This document shows positions 8,717 through 18,107 of a stretch of DNA of 64,000 nt, in pieces (the first letter of the stretch is position 1; every line of letters begins with the position of its first letter). Source of the stretch: JAKZRT01 sp965247915 (GTDB taxonomy: Bacteria > Pseudomonadota > Alphaproteobacteria > Rhodobacterales > Rhodobacteraceae); contig OZ252048.1 in NCBI GenBank assembly GCA_965247915.1, positions 1,674,001-1,738,000 of the forward strand. Reading direction: 5' to 3'. Both the position numbers and the translations under genes were made by a program. Below the pieces are notes generated by a model that searched no databases, was not told the DNA's origin, and saw nothing but the letters and a program-made list of their open reading frames with translations.

Positions 8717-10251
8717 ATTCTGTTGAAAAACAACGTGTTGCAGGTGCAGAAAGTGGCCGTTGTTTGTGAGCCCGAACACCTTTCTGGTCAGGCTGTTCGC
8801 GGTTTCTGCGGTGCAGGAAAGATCTTGGCCAGTTTCCGAAGGTTCTGGGCGGTGGCAGCGAGGAGGAATTCATCGTTTGCGCCGCATGGGCCGCGTAATC
8901 GGAGCCGTCCAAGGCCAAGAATGCGTTTGAGGTGAGCAAACAGCATCTCGACTTTTTTCCGCAGCTTCATCGAGATTTCATATTGCCTGGTTTTTGCGAT
9001 GTCTCGGGCAACTTGTCTGGCATCTTCGTGTTCTTCGCGGGTGATGGATCGGGCATCCATGTTGGGACAGCAGCGCGCCTTGGACGGGCAACTTTGGCAA
9101 GTCAGTTTCAGCGCGCGATACTTGGCAGTGCCTTTGTCGGACGGGCCACGCTTGGGGTCTGAGTAGTTGCGGCGGAACTGCTTCAACGCCTGTCCCTCGG
9201 GACAGATGTACTGGTCGTTCTCAGCGTCCCATTCAAAATCGGCTCGTGTCCAGGTGCCATCGGTTCGGCCAGCTTTGTCGATTACCGGGATATGCGGAGC
9301 GATGCCGCGATCCACCAACCATCCAAGCATGGGGCCTGAACCATAAGCCGTGTCAGCAATGATGCGCTCTGGATGCAGGCCAAACCCTTCTTTGACCCGA
9401 TCCAGCATTGTACGCACAGACCCGACCTCCGCCTGTCGGATTGATCGTGTGGCTTCCACGTCCACGATGACACCGTGATCAGTATCGATCAGATAATTGG
9501 TTGAATAGGCAAAGAACGCAGGACCTTTGCGGGCCGCTGTCCATTGACTGGATGGGTCGGAGTGAGACGTGAACTTCGGTTCAACGGTCGTCGCCGCGCC
9601 AAAGGCCGCGTCATCCAGAACGTCGAGATATTCCCGCACCGCACGAGGTGCGTCATCGGGGTCAATCGTGCTGTGATCCCAATCTTCTTTGGCGGTGGAG
9701 TTCTGTTTATTTGCGTCGGCCTCAATGAGACTGGCATCCGCCGCAAAGCGCTGGCCACTGACCAGCCACTCGGCAATGCAACGCGCCACGACCGTCTCAA
9801 AGAGATGACGCAGCAGGTCACTGTCACGGAAACGGCCATGCCGGTTCTTTGAGAATGTCGAGTGGTCAGGCACCTGATCTGTCAGGTCCAGGCGGCAAAA
9901 CCAGCGATACGCCAGATTGAGATGCACTTCCTCGCACAGCCTCCGCTCCGAGCGGATGCCCAGGCAGTAGCCCACCAGCAGCATGCGGATCAGCAGCTCA
10001 GGATCAATCGAAGGGCGGCCGGTTGAGCTGTAAAATGGCGCGAGATGCTGGCGGATGCAGGACAGATCGACGAAGCGATCAATCGACCGCAGCAGATGAT
10101 CTTGCGGGACGTGGTCTTCTATCGAGAAGTCATAGAAAAGCGCGCTCTGTGCCTCTTGCTTCGGTCCCAACATCGCCGCCAATCCCCCGCATCAATGCAG
10201 AGATTGAATCAGCGAGATGATCTAAAATCAAGAAGACTTTTTCAACAGAAT
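8717..10251 (-). mobile_element. IS1182-family insertion sequence
   Basis: The ends carry a 14-bp inverted repeat, ATTCTGTTGAAAAA at 8717-8730 and its complement at 10238-10251, flanking a single transposase gene. About 1.5 kb is plausible for this family. The true termini may lie a little further out, because no target duplication is obvious at these boundaries. The element sits between the DUF4389 gene and pepF and does not visibly interrupt a gene. Confidence 0.75.
8788..10173 (-). CDS. IS1182-family transposase
   Basis: 461 aa from ATG 10173 (MLGPKQEAQSALFYDFSIED); the frame stays open from a TTG three codons earlier. It has the N-terminal DUF772-like region (SIDPELLIRMLLVGYCLGIRSERRLCEEVHLNLAYRWF), DDE-type acidic residues in FAADASLIEAD and IIADTAYGS, a four-Cys cluster (CQSCPSKARCC) and a C-terminal VEMLFAHLKRILGLGRLRLRG. 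The frame is intact, so the element may be active. Confidence 0.9.
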   Translation of the reverse strand: MLGPKQEAQSALFYDFSIEDHVPQDHLLRSIDRFVDLSCIRQHLAPFYSSTGRPSIDPELLIRMLLVGYCLGIRSERRLCEEVHLNLAYRWFCRLDLTDQVPDHSTFSKNRHGRFRDSDLLRHLFETVVARCIAEWLVSGQRFAADASLIEADANKQNSTAKEDWDHSTIDPDDAPRAVREYLDVLDDAAFGAATTVEPKFTSHSDPSSQWTAARKGPAFFAYSTNYLIDTDHGVIVDVEATRSIRQAEVGSVRTMLDRVKEGFGLHPERIIADTAYGSGPMLGWLVDRGIAPHIPVIDKAGRTDGTWTRADFEWDAENDQYICPEGQALKQFRRNYSDPKRGPSDKGTAKYRALKLTCQSCPSKARCCPNMDARSITREEHEDARQVARDIAKTRQYEISMKLRKKVEMLFAHLKRILGLGRLRLRGPCGANDEFLLAATAQNLRKLAKIFPAPQKPRTA

Positions 10252-10370
10252 AGGCCCGCCTTACCGGAACGTCTGGTAGACACTGGCGCCTTTCGCAACC
10301 GCGGCGAATTGGAGCTTTGTCACGCACAGCGGACTACCACATGGGCTGGCGTAGTAAAGAGGGGCGGCGC

Positions 10371-12185
10371 CTACCCCTCCATCGCCTCCAATTCATCAAT
10401 CAGCCCGGCAATCATGCCCAGCCCCTTGTCCCAAAACGCGGGGTCCGAGGCATCCAGCCCGAAGGGGGCCAACAGCTCTTTGTGGTGCTTAGACCCGCCG
10501 GCGCGCAGCATGTCGAAATATTTGTCCTGAAAGCCCGGATCGCCGTCGCGGTAGACCGCATAAAGCGCGTTCACCAACCCGTCGCCGAAAGCATAGGCGT
10601 AGACGTAGAACGGCGAGTGGACAAAGTGCGGGATGTAGGACCAGAACACTTCATAGCCATCGCGGAATGTGAACGCAGGCCCCAGGCTTTCGGCCTGAAC
10701 CGACATCCATAGTTCGTTGATCGCGTCCGGCGTCAGTTCGCCCGTGGCACGCGCTGCGTGCAGTTTGCATTCAAAGTCATAGAACGCGATCTGGCGCACC
10801 ACGGTGTTGATCATATCCTCGACCTTGCCGGCCAACAGTACCTTGCGCGCCTGAGGCGTTTCGGCCTGATCCAGAAGGCGGCGGAAGGTCAGCATTTCGC
10901 CGAACACGCTGGCGGTTTCGGCCAGTGTGAGGGGGGTTGAGCTCAACAGCTCGCCCTGACCGGCGGCCAGCACCTGATGCACGCCGTGGCCTAACTCGTG
11001 GGCCAATGTCATGACATCGCGCGACTTGCCCAGATAGTTCAGCATCACGTAAGGATGCACCGCCGTCACCGTCGGAAGGGCGAAAGCGCCCGGCGCCTTG
11101 CCCGGTTTGGACTCGGCGTCGATCCAGCCGCGGGTGAAAAACGGCGCGGCAATCTCGACCATGCGCGGATCAAAGTCGTTATAGGCGGCCATCACGGTGT
11201 CGCGCGCCTCAACCCAGCCGATCTTGCGGTCGTCTTGCATCGGCAGGGGCGCGTTGCGGTCCCAGGTCTCGAGCGTCTCCAGCCCCAGCCATTTGCGTTT
11301 CAGCTCGTAATACCGGTGGCTGAGGCGCGGATAGGCCGCGACCACCGCTGCGCGCAGGGCCTCGACGACTTCGGGCTCGACGTGGTTGGCCAGATGCCGC
11401 CCGGTCTGCGGCGTCGGCATCGACCGCCAGCGGTCTTCGATCGCTTTTTCCTTGGACAGCGTGTTGTGGACCCGGGAAAACAGTTTGATGTTTTCGCCCA
11501 GAACCCGGCTGATTTCGCCCGACGCGGCTTCGCGCGTCGGGCGGTCGCGTTCCATCAAGAGCGTGGTCGTGGCTTCCAGCCCACGCGTCTCATCATTTAC
11601 AGTGAATTGCAGCGCCGCGATGGATTCGTCAAACAGCTTGTTCCAGGCGCTTGAGCCCACAACCGACTGATCGTGCAGAAACTTTTCCAACTCATCCGAT
11701 AATTGATAGGGCTTCATGGCGCGGATGCGGTCAAAGAACGGTCGATAGCGCCCGAGGTCTGCATTGGCCTGCAAAAGCCCCTCCAGATGATCCTCGTCCA
11801 GCCGGTTCAGTTCCAGCGACCAGAACACCAACTGCGTTGAATAGGTGGTGACCCGGTCCTGGCAATCGGACAGAAACTTGGCCCGTTCGGCGTCGGTGGT
11901 GATCTGATAATACCGCAGCCCCGCGAACGACATGATCCGACCGGCGATGCCCGAAATTTCTTCGTCGCGCTCAACCGCGCCCAACATTGCATCGGCGTCA
12001 AGCGTCGCAAGTTTGCCGTCGTAATCGGCGGCGAATTTGGCGCAGGCCTGTTCCAACCACGCCAGATCGCGGGCAAGTTCGGGGGCATCGGGCGCCTCGT
12101 AGAGATCGGACAGGTCCCATTCGGGAAGAATGCCAAAGGGCAAATTGCCAGCGTTTTTTTCGGCTTCGACAACGGGTTCTGCCAT
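10371..12185 (-). CDS. pepF: oligoendopeptidase F (M3 family metallopeptidase)
   Basis: Zinc oligopeptidase expected in the cytoplasm, trimming short peptides. 604 aa from ATG 12185, a standard length. The HEXXH zinc motif is present as LAHELGHGVHQ, followed by the downstream Glu region LAETASVFGEML. The N-terminal region (ILPEWDLSDLYEAPD) and the substrate-binding C-terminus (YVYAYAFGDGLVNALY) match alphaproteobacterial PepF. It is a single-gene unit next to the IS1182 element. Confidence 0.93.
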   Translation of the reverse strand: MAEPVVEAEKNAGNLPFGILPEWDLSDLYEAPDAPELARDLAWLEQACAKFAADYDGKLATLDADAMLGAVERDEEISGIAGRIMSFAGLRYYQITTDAERAKFLSDCQDRVTTYSTQLVFWSLELNRLDEDHLEGLLQANADLGRYRPFFDRIRAMKPYQLSDELEKFLHDQSVVGSSAWNKLFDESIAALQFTVNDETRGLEATTTLLMERDRPTREAASGEISRVLGENIKLFSRVHNTLSKEKAIEDRWRSMPTPQTGRHLANHVEPEVVEALRAAVVAAYPRLSHRYYELKRKWLGLETLETWDRNAPLPMQDDRKIGWVEARDTVMAAYNDFDPRMVEIAAPFFTRGWIDAESKPGKAPGAFALPTVTAVHPYVMLNYLGKSRDVMTLAHELGHGVHQVLAAGQGELLSSTPLTLAETASVFGEMLTFRRLLDQAETPQARKVLLAGKVEDMINTVVRQIAFYDFECKLHAARATGELTPDAINELWMSVQAESLGPAFTFRDGYEVFWSYIPHFVHSPFYVYAYAFGDGLVNALYAVYRDGDPGFQDKYFDMLRAGGSKHHKELLAPFGLDASDPAFWDKGLGMIAGLIDELEAMEG

Positions 12186-12279
12186 GAAATGCTCCTGAAA
12201 CTGGCGCGTGTTGGACTGAGTTAGGCCTGTGTAGGTGCGGCGGCAAGGGGGGGGGCTGATGCGCCGATCTGGTCCAGCC

Positions 12280-13212
12280 TTAGGGGTGGGCGTCGAAAAA
12301 GGCGTTGGCGGCTTCGAAAAAGGCGCGCCTCAGGTCGGGGGTTTCCATGACAATCTCGTGTCGGGCGCCCGCAACCACCGCCAGCTTTGCACCTTGCCAG
12401 CGCCTGATCCCTTCGTGGACCGCGCGCGGGTCAACCACATCTTCCTCGTCGCCAAGCGATACCCAGACCGGAACGTCGGGTTTTGGAGTTGCGGCGAGGG
12501 CACGACATTCGCGCATAGCCAGATAGACCCAGTTATAACTCGGTCGCCCAAGCCCGATGCCAGGATGATCGCGCAGCGTGTCAACCATGAAATCCCACAT
12601 TTCGCGATCACTTGTCAGGGTATTGATCGCAAAATCCGTGTTCAGTACATAGTTATCGACGCCGCTTAGCGGCATCGGCGCGCCGCCGAAGCCCGCGATG
12701 CGGGCCGCGCTTGCAGCGGCCCAGGCAATGGGCCGCAACATCGGGCTCATCAGCATGTCCCACATCGGTGCCGAAAACACCGCCGCCCGCACATTCAGCC
12801 CCCGGACCAGCGCCCTGAGCCCGATGGACCCGCCCATGGAATGGGCAAACAGATAATACGGTTCGGGCAATTGTGCATTTCGGACCGCTTGCATCAGGAC
12901 CGCCACATCGCGTTGGTAATCGGAAAATCGCCCGACATGCCCGACCAGGGGGGCGCGCAACAGGCGGTCCGACAGCCCCTGACCGCGCCAGTCGATCGTT
13001 GCCGAGGCATAGCCATGGGCCGCAAACTCAAGCGCTGCGGGCCCGTATTTTTCAATGTATTCGGTGCGGCCCGAAAAGATTAGAACGGTGCCCTTAACGC
13101 CCCCGAGCCACAGGGCCAGACGCAGATTGACACCATCATCGGCATTGGCCCAAAGAACCCCGCCGCCTTCGGGCCTGAATTCGGGCCCGGTCAGAAACTT
13201 GGTAGACCCCAC
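12280..13212 (-). CDS. alpha/beta hydrolase, lysophospholipase-like
   Basis: 310 aa. The frame starts at GTG 13212, four bases after the stop of the SCP2 gene, so the two are probably translated together. The Ser nucleophile is in YLFAHSMGGSIGLR, the oxyanion region is LIFSGRTEYIEKYG, and the C-terminal catalytic His is in VVAGARHEIVMETP. This is the monoglyceride-lipase / lysophospholipase branch (Hydrolase_4). No signal peptide is visible. The true substrate is unknown; pairing with a sterol-carrier-like protein suggests lipid turnover. Confidence 0.85.
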   Translation of the reverse strand: MGSTKFLTGPEFRPEGGGVLWANADDGVNLRLALWLGGVKGTVLIFSGRTEYIEKYGPAALEFAAHGYASATIDWRGQGLSDRLLRAPLVGHVGRFSDYQRDVAVLMQAVRNAQLPEPYYLFAHSMGGSIGLRALVRGLNVRAAVFSAPMWDMLMSPMLRPIAWAAASAARIAGFGGAPMPLSGVDNYVLNTDFAINTLTSDREMWDFMVDTLRDHPGIGLGRPSYNWVYLAMRECRALAATPKPDVPVWVSLGDEEDVVDPRAVHEGIRRWQGAKLAVVAGARHEIVMETPDLRRAFFEAANAFFDAHP

Positions 13213-13216
13213 GCGA

Positions 13217-13504
13217 TCAGCCCAACATCGATCCCAGGCGCATCGCCAGTCCCATGTTGCCCTCGATGCTCAGCCGACCGGTCATGAACGCCGCCGTCGG
13301 GTCCAGATCGCCGGCAAACATCTCCTGAAACACGTCCGGGTCGGCGGTCAGGGTCACATCAGCTTCGCCATCGTCAGCCCGGACACCGGCGTCGTCGGCA
13401 ATGATCGCGCCCTCGCCGTTCAGGACAAACTTGACCGATCCATCCAACCCATCCGACAGCCGATCTTTCAGGGCCGCAATGGCCTGATTGATCACATCGC
13501 TCAT
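13217..13504 (-). CDS. SCP2 sterol-binding domain protein
   Basis: 95 aa from ATG 13504, preceded by AAGGAG at ideal spacing. The segment SVKFVLNGEGAIIADD, EADVTLTADPDVFQEMFAGDLDPTAAFMTGRLSIEGNMGLAMRLGSML is the complete SCP2 fold found alone in many alphaproteobacteria. It probably binds a hydrophobic ligand such as a fatty-acyl chain in the cytoplasm. It is the first gene of a two-gene unit with the lysophospholipase-like gene. Confidence 0.9.
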   Translation of the reverse strand: MSDVINQAIAALKDRLSDGLDGSVKFVLNGEGAIIADDAGVRADDGEADVTLTADPDVFQEMFAGDLDPTAAFMTGRLSIEGNMGLAMRLGSMLG

Positions 13505-13570
13505 TTTTGAACTCCTTTTGACCCCGCACGGGGTTTTCGTCTTGGCACATTCGGCGCTAACGTAGGGTTT

Positions 13571-14131
13571 ATGACAATCTTCGCAAACTATCTCAATCGT
13601 GCCGCTGCGGCAATCACGGTATGCCTGTGCCTTACCCTTGCTGCTGTAGCTGACGAGGCTGAACTTGACGCGCTTTTTGAGCGGTTGAGAACGCCCGAAC
13701 TTCCCGAATGGCAAGAGGTCGAACGCCAGATCTGGACCGAATGGTCGAAATCGGGCTCGGATACCATGGATTTGCTGCTGGAACGGGGGCGGGCCGCCAT
13801 GGTCGAGGGCGACCATCTTGCCGCGATCGAACATCTGACCGCCTTGACCGACCACGCGCCGGATTTTGCCGAGGGCTGGAATGCGCGGGCAACCGCTTAT
13901 TTCAACGCCGGGCAATACGGGCCGTCGATCAAGGACATCGAACGCACGCTGGCGCTCAATCCCCGGCACTTTGGTGCTATGTCGGGGCTGGGCCAGATAT
14001 TGGCCGAACTGGGATTCGAGACAGAGGCGCTGGACATTTTGCGCCGGGCCATCGCAATTCACCCGCACCGGCCCGATCTGAAATCGAGCATCGAATTTCT
14101 TGAGGCCCGGGTTGACGGCACCGACCTATGA
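13571..14131 (+). CDS. secreted/periplasmic TPR protein
   Basis: 186 aa with an N-terminal hydrophobic stretch ending AAVADEAELDAL, a likely Sec signal peptide cut near residue 28. The rest holds about three tetratricopeptide-like helices pairs (AAMVEGDHLAAIEHLTALTD, GWNARATAYFNAGQYGPSIKDIE, AMSGLGQILAELGFETEALDILRRAI). It probably serves as a periplasmic scaffold; no partner can be named. It is divergent from the SCP2 gene and runs into the helicase gene, 58 bp downstream. Confidence 0.8.
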   Translation: MTIFANYLNRAAAAITVCLCLTLAAVADEAELDALFERLRTPELPEWQEVERQIWTEWSKSGSDTMDLLLERGRAAMVEGDHLAAIEHLTALTDHAPDFAEGWNARATAYFNAGQYGPSIKDIERTLALNPRHFGAMSGLGQILAELGFETEALDILRRAIAIHPHRPDLKSSIEFLEARVDGTDL

Positions 14132-14189
14132 CTTGACGTCGGGCGCGACCAACTCGATATCCGTCGAAACAGCATCAGACAGGACGGCC

Positions 14190-17003
14190 ATGGCCGAACA
14201 CGCGACAATCACGGCGGTTCTGGGCCCCACCAACACTGGCAAGACGCATTATGCGGTTGAGCGGATGCTTGCGTATCGGACCGGCGTGATCGGCTTGCCG
14301 CTCAGGCTTTTGGCGCGCGAGGTTTACGACCGCATTGTTGCCCTGCGCGGCCCCTCGGTGGTGGCGCTGGTCACCGGCGAGGAACGCATCGTGCCGCCGC
14401 GCGCCCAATATTGGGTCTGCACGGTCGAGGCGATGCCTGTGGGCATGGCCAGCGACTTTCTGGCGGTCGATGAAATTCAGCTCTGTGGCGATCCAGAACG
14501 CGGCCATGTCTTTACCGACCGTTTGTTGCGCGCGCGTGGCCTGTTTGAGACCTTGTTTCTGGGCTCGGACACCATGCGCGGGGTCATCGCCGACCTGGTC
14601 CCGCAGGCGCGGTTCCAGCGCCGCGAACGATTTTCGCAACTTGACTATACAGGTTCGAAAAAGATAAGCCGCATGCCCGCCCGATCGGCGATTGTCGGGT
14701 TTTCGGTTGAAAATGTATACGCGATTGCCGAACTTTTGCGTCGCCAAAAGGGTGGCGCTGCGGTGGTTATGGGCGCGCTTTCCCCGCGCACCCGCAATGC
14801 GCAAGGGGCGATGTATCAGGACGGTCAGGTTGACTATCTTGTGGCCACCGACGCCATCGGTATGGGCCTGAACCTCGATGTCAAACATGTTGCTTTTGCG
14901 GGACTTTCCAAATTCGACGGGCGGCGCATGCGGCCGCTGGCCCCCAACGAACTTGCCCAGATCGCCGGTCGCGCCGGGCGGTTTCAAACCGACGGCACTT
15001 TCGGGGTCACTGCCGAAGCACCACCCTTGGCCGACGAAGTGGCCGAGGCCATCGTCAACCACCGTTTTACGCCCTTGAAACGCGTCAACTGGCGCAATGC
15101 CGATCTTGAATTCGGGAGTGCAGAACAATTGATGGCTTCGCTTGAAACAGCGCCCGACCACACACGGCTGACCCGCGCCCGCGAAGCCGACGATCAGGCT
15201 GCGCTGCGAATGCTTCTGGATGATCCGACCGTCAGCACCCGCATTGACGACGCCCGCACGGTCTCGCTTTTGTGGGACATCTGCCGCATCCCCGATTTCA
15301 GGGACATTTCACCAGGCGAGCACGCGACGCTTCTGACCCGGATTTTCGGCTTTCTGATCGACGGCAATACCATCCCTGACGATTGGTTCGCGCGTCAGAT
15401 ATCGCTGGTCGACCAGCCTGCGGGCGATATCGACACATTGTCGAAACGGCTGGCCTATGTCCGCACCTGGACTTACGTGACGCAACGCAGCGGCTGGCTG
15501 GCCGACGAAAACCATTGGCGCGAGGCAACGCGCGCGGTAGAAGACCGCCTGTCAGACGCGCTGCACGAGGCGCTGACAAAACGATTTGTCGATCGTCGCA
15601 CGTCGGTGCTGCTGCGGCGGTTGAGTGAAAAGGAGAGGCTGGTGGCCGACGTGAACGACAAGGGCGAAGTGACCGTCGAAGGCGAATTCGTCGGGCGGCT
15701 GGAGGGCTTTCGGTTTCGCCAGGACGAAAGCGCCAGCCAAGGCGAGGAAAAGACCTTGCGCCAGGCCAGTCTCGCCGCCCTCGCCCCCGAATTTCATCTG
15801 CGCGCCGACCGGTTCTACAACGCGCCCGACACCGAGATCGATTTCACCGAACAGGGCGGGCTGATGTGGGGCGAACACGCAATAGGCAAACTTGTCAGCG
15901 GGGCCGACCTGTTGAAGCCGGCAGTCGAGGCTTTTGTCGACGAGGCCGCAGGCGACGAAATTGCCGCCAAGGTCACCCGCCGCCTGCAACATTTCATCGA
16001 TCGCAAGATCGCCATTCTGTTCGAGCCGCTGACCACGCTTTCGCGCGACGAAAACCTCACCGGCCTGGCGCGCGGCTTTGCCTTTCAACTGGTCGAAGGC
16101 TTTGGCCTGCTGCGCCGCGAGGGCGTGGCCGCCGAAGTCAAGGCGCTGGATCAGGACGCGCGCGGGGCTTTGCGCAAGCACGGGGTACGTTTTGGGCAGT
16201 TCACCATTTTCATGCCGCTGCTTCTCAAACCCGCGCCGACACGGCTGCGGCTGGTGCTGTGGTCGCTGAAGCAAGGGTTGCATGAATTTCCCGAAAGCCC
16301 GCCGCCGGGTCTGGTCACGGTTCCTGTTTCGGTCGATGACCCGCCCGGCCACGATACGATGTCGGGCTACCGGGTTGCGGGCGAGCGCATGATCCGCGTC
16401 GATATGCTCGAGCGTCTCGCCGATCAGTTGCGGGTTGAAGACAGCCGGGGGGGGTTCGAGGCCAAAGCAGATATGCTGTCGATCACCGGCATGACGCTGG
16501 AACAATTTGCCGTGCTGATGACTGGTTTGGGTTACAAGGCCGACCGCGGCGAGCGCCCGAAGGAACGGTCCCTGCCGGCGGTCAGCGACGAGGTCGATAC
16601 GGTGCAAGTTGCCGAGACTGCAGCGGCTACCGCCGTGGCACCGGAAACACCGCCCGAAGCCGGGCAGCTGAGTGATGTGCCCGAAGAAACTGCTGATGAG
16701 AGTGCCAAGACCGACGATGCCGCGCCCCAAGAAGTGGTTGCAGACAGCCCGAAGGAATTTGCGGAACCTGAAACCCCCGAGATAGAAGTTTTCTACACCT
16801 TCACCTGGGCTCCGCGTCGCCGGCCCGGCCCGCCGCGCCAGGCGCGATCGGACGACACGCCGCGCAAGGGCAAACCCAAGGGCAAAAAGGGCGCACCGCA
16901 GCCCAAGAGCCGCGAATTTTCGGCCCGCCCGCCCAGGAGAGACAAGATCGACCCCGACAACCCCTTCGCTGCAGCGCTGATGGGGTTGAAGGACAAATCC
17001 TGA
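14190..17003 (+). CDS. SUV3-like superfamily II RNA helicase
   Basis: 937 aa from ATG 14190, preceded by AGGA. The frame is open further upstream, but the homology starts here. Walker A is AVLGPTNTGKTHYA (residues about 10-20), the DExH equivalent is VDEIQLCGDPERGH, and the helicase C region has VATDAIGMGLNLDVKHVAFAG and QIAGRAGRFQTDGTFG. This resembles mitochondrial SUV3 RNA helicases and their alphaproteobacterial relatives. The last ~130 residues are low-complexity: first acidic, Ala/Pro/Thr-rich, then Lys/Arg-rich (PRKGKPKGKKGAPQPKSREF), a probable RNA or protein tether. It is followed one base later by the S4 gene. Confidence 0.9.
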   Translation: MAEHATITAVLGPTNTGKTHYAVERMLAYRTGVIGLPLRLLAREVYDRIVALRGPSVVALVTGEERIVPPRAQYWVCTVEAMPVGMASDFLAVDEIQLCGDPERGHVFTDRLLRARGLFETLFLGSDTMRGVIADLVPQARFQRRERFSQLDYTGSKKISRMPARSAIVGFSVENVYAIAELLRRQKGGAAVVMGALSPRTRNAQGAMYQDGQVDYLVATDAIGMGLNLDVKHVAFAGLSKFDGRRMRPLAPNELAQIAGRAGRFQTDGTFGVTAEAPPLADEVAEAIVNHRFTPLKRVNWRNADLEFGSAEQLMASLETAPDHTRLTRAREADDQAALRMLLDDPTVSTRIDDARTVSLLWDICRIPDFRDISPGEHATLLTRIFGFLIDGNTIPDDWFARQISLVDQPAGDIDTLSKRLAYVRTWTYVTQRSGWLADENHWREATRAVEDRLSDALHEALTKRFVDRRTSVLLRRLSEKERLVADVNDKGEVTVEGEFVGRLEGFRFRQDESASQGEEKTLRQASLAALAPEFHLRADRFYNAPDTEIDFTEQGGLMWGEHAIGKLVSGADLLKPAVEAFVDEAAGDEIAAKVTRRLQHFIDRKIAILFEPLTTLSRDENLTGLARGFAFQLVEGFGLLRREGVAAEVKALDQDARGALRKHGVRFGQFTIFMPLLLKPAPTRLRLVLWSLKQGLHEFPESPPPGLVTVPVSVDDPPGHDTMSGYRVAGERMIRVDMLERLADQLRVEDSRGGFEAKADMLSITGMTLEQFAVLMTGLGYKADRGERPKERSLPAVSDEVDTVQVAETAAATAVAPETPPEAGQLSDVPEETADESAKTDDAAPQEVVADSPKEFAEPETPEIEVFYTFTWAPRRRPGPPRQARSDDTPRKGKPKGKKGAPQPKSREFSARPPRRDKIDPDNPFAAALMGLKDKS

Positions 17004-17004
17004 C

Positions 17005-17424
17005 GTGGCGACCGCGCCCAAGGACCTTTCGCAGGGCAAACTCCGCCTGGACAAATGGCTTTACCACGCCCGGTTTTTCAAGTCGCGCAGTCTTGCGGCG
17101 GCGGCGGTCGAAGGCGGGATCAGAGTGAACGGAACCCGCGTGACAAAACCTGCGCGGACGGTGTCGTCCGGCGACACGCTGACATTCGCGCAGGCGCGGC
17201 GCGTTCGCGTGGTGCGCATTGCGGCACTTGGTCACCGGCGCGGTCCGGCACCCGAGGCCCAAGCGCTCTATGAAGATCTCGGCGAAGATCTCGGCGCGCC
17301 TGAAACACTATCCGACCGCCCGGGCGACAATGTTGCCGCTGCACCTAGATACGATCGCGGAGGACGGCCTGGGAAAAAGGACCGGCGAGCCATGAAAAAA
17401 TCTGCGGCTGATTCGCTTGATTGA
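17005..17424 (+). CDS. RNA-binding S4 domain protein (Hsp15-like)
   Basis: 139 aa starting at GTG 17005, one base after the helicase stop, so translation is probably coupled. The N-terminal S4 domain is clear (LRLDKWLYHARFFKSRSLAAAAVEGG, IRVNGTRVTKPARTVSSGDTL), as in HslR/Hsp15, which recycles stalled 50S-nascent-chain complexes. The C-terminus is basic and short. Linked to the helicase, fdxA and carD in the same direction. Confidence 0.9.
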   Translation: MATAPKDLSQGKLRLDKWLYHARFFKSRSLAAAAVEGGIRVNGTRVTKPARTVSSGDTLTFAQARRVRVVRIAALGHRRGPAPEAQALYEDLGEDLGAPETLSDRPGDNVAAAPRYDRGGRPGKKDRRAMKKSAADSLD

Positions 17425-17470
17425 CCTTTGGCAAGCGACTAACTAAGCGATAACGCGCGAAGGCCCCCCA

Positions 17471-17809
17471 ATGACCTATATCGTCACCGACAACTGCATC
17501 GCCTGCAAGTACACCGACTGCGTCGAGGTCTGCCCGGTCGATTGCTTTTACGAAGGCGAAAACATGCTGGTCATCCACCCTGATGAGTGCATCGATTGTG
17601 GGGTGTGCGAGCCCGAATGCCCCGCCGACGCGATCCGCCCCGACACCGAGCCGGACATGGAGAAATGGGTCACATTCAACCGGAAATATTCCGAAGATTG
17701 GCCGGTAATAATCACCAAGAAAGACCCGCTGCCCGATGCCGACGACCGCGACGGCGAAGACGGCAAAATCGAGAAATATTTCTCGGAAAACCCCGGCGAA
17801 GGCGGGTAA
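17471..17809 (+). CDS. fdxA: 7Fe ferredoxin FdxA
   Basis: 112 aa. Two clusters are supported by CIACKYTDCVEVCPVDCF and ECIDCGVCEPECPADAI, i.e. one [3Fe-4S] and one [4Fe-4S]; the second Cys of the first set is replaced as usual in 7Fe ferredoxins. The C-terminal extension after residue 60 (PDMEKWVTFNRKYSEDWPVI) is typical of the alphaproteobacterial FdxA family. A small soluble electron carrier; partner not evident. Confidence 0.95.
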   Translation: MTYIVTDNCIACKYTDCVEVCPVDCFYEGENMLVIHPDECIDCGVCEPECPADAIRPDTEPDMEKWVTFNRKYSEDWPVIITKKDPLPDADDRDGEDGKIEKYFSENPGEGG

Positions 17810-17973
17810 ACCGAATCACTGGACCCTTTTATCTTCCGCCATGGCCGATTTTTTGGGCATAATGCAGGGTAAAGCATTGAAAGTTAACCAGCAAACTCCA
17901 TTGCGGCACTGCAGCACTTTCATGAATGCGATTTTTGTGATACACTCGCGCGCATGTAGTTGAATACTTGCCG

Positions 17974-18011
17974 ATCACCCGGGGAGCGATATGTCTTTCG
18001 GGTGATTTTTT
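17974..18011 (+). terminator. rho-independent terminator between fdxA and carD
   Basis: Arms ATCACCCG (17974-17981) and CGGGTGAT (17999-18006) are perfect complements, and a run of T residues follows to 18011. It lies 165 bp after the fdxA stop and about 100 bp before carD, so it either ends the fdxA transcript or acts as an attenuator in the carD leader. Confidence 0.7.
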
Positions 18012-18107
18012 GTCGCGCATGGCAAAGTCGGCAATATTGGGTGCAAGCCTGCATCGACGCCGCCCCGGGGAAGGGCGCCACCACGGACCATGAAGGATAC
18101 CTGCCTA

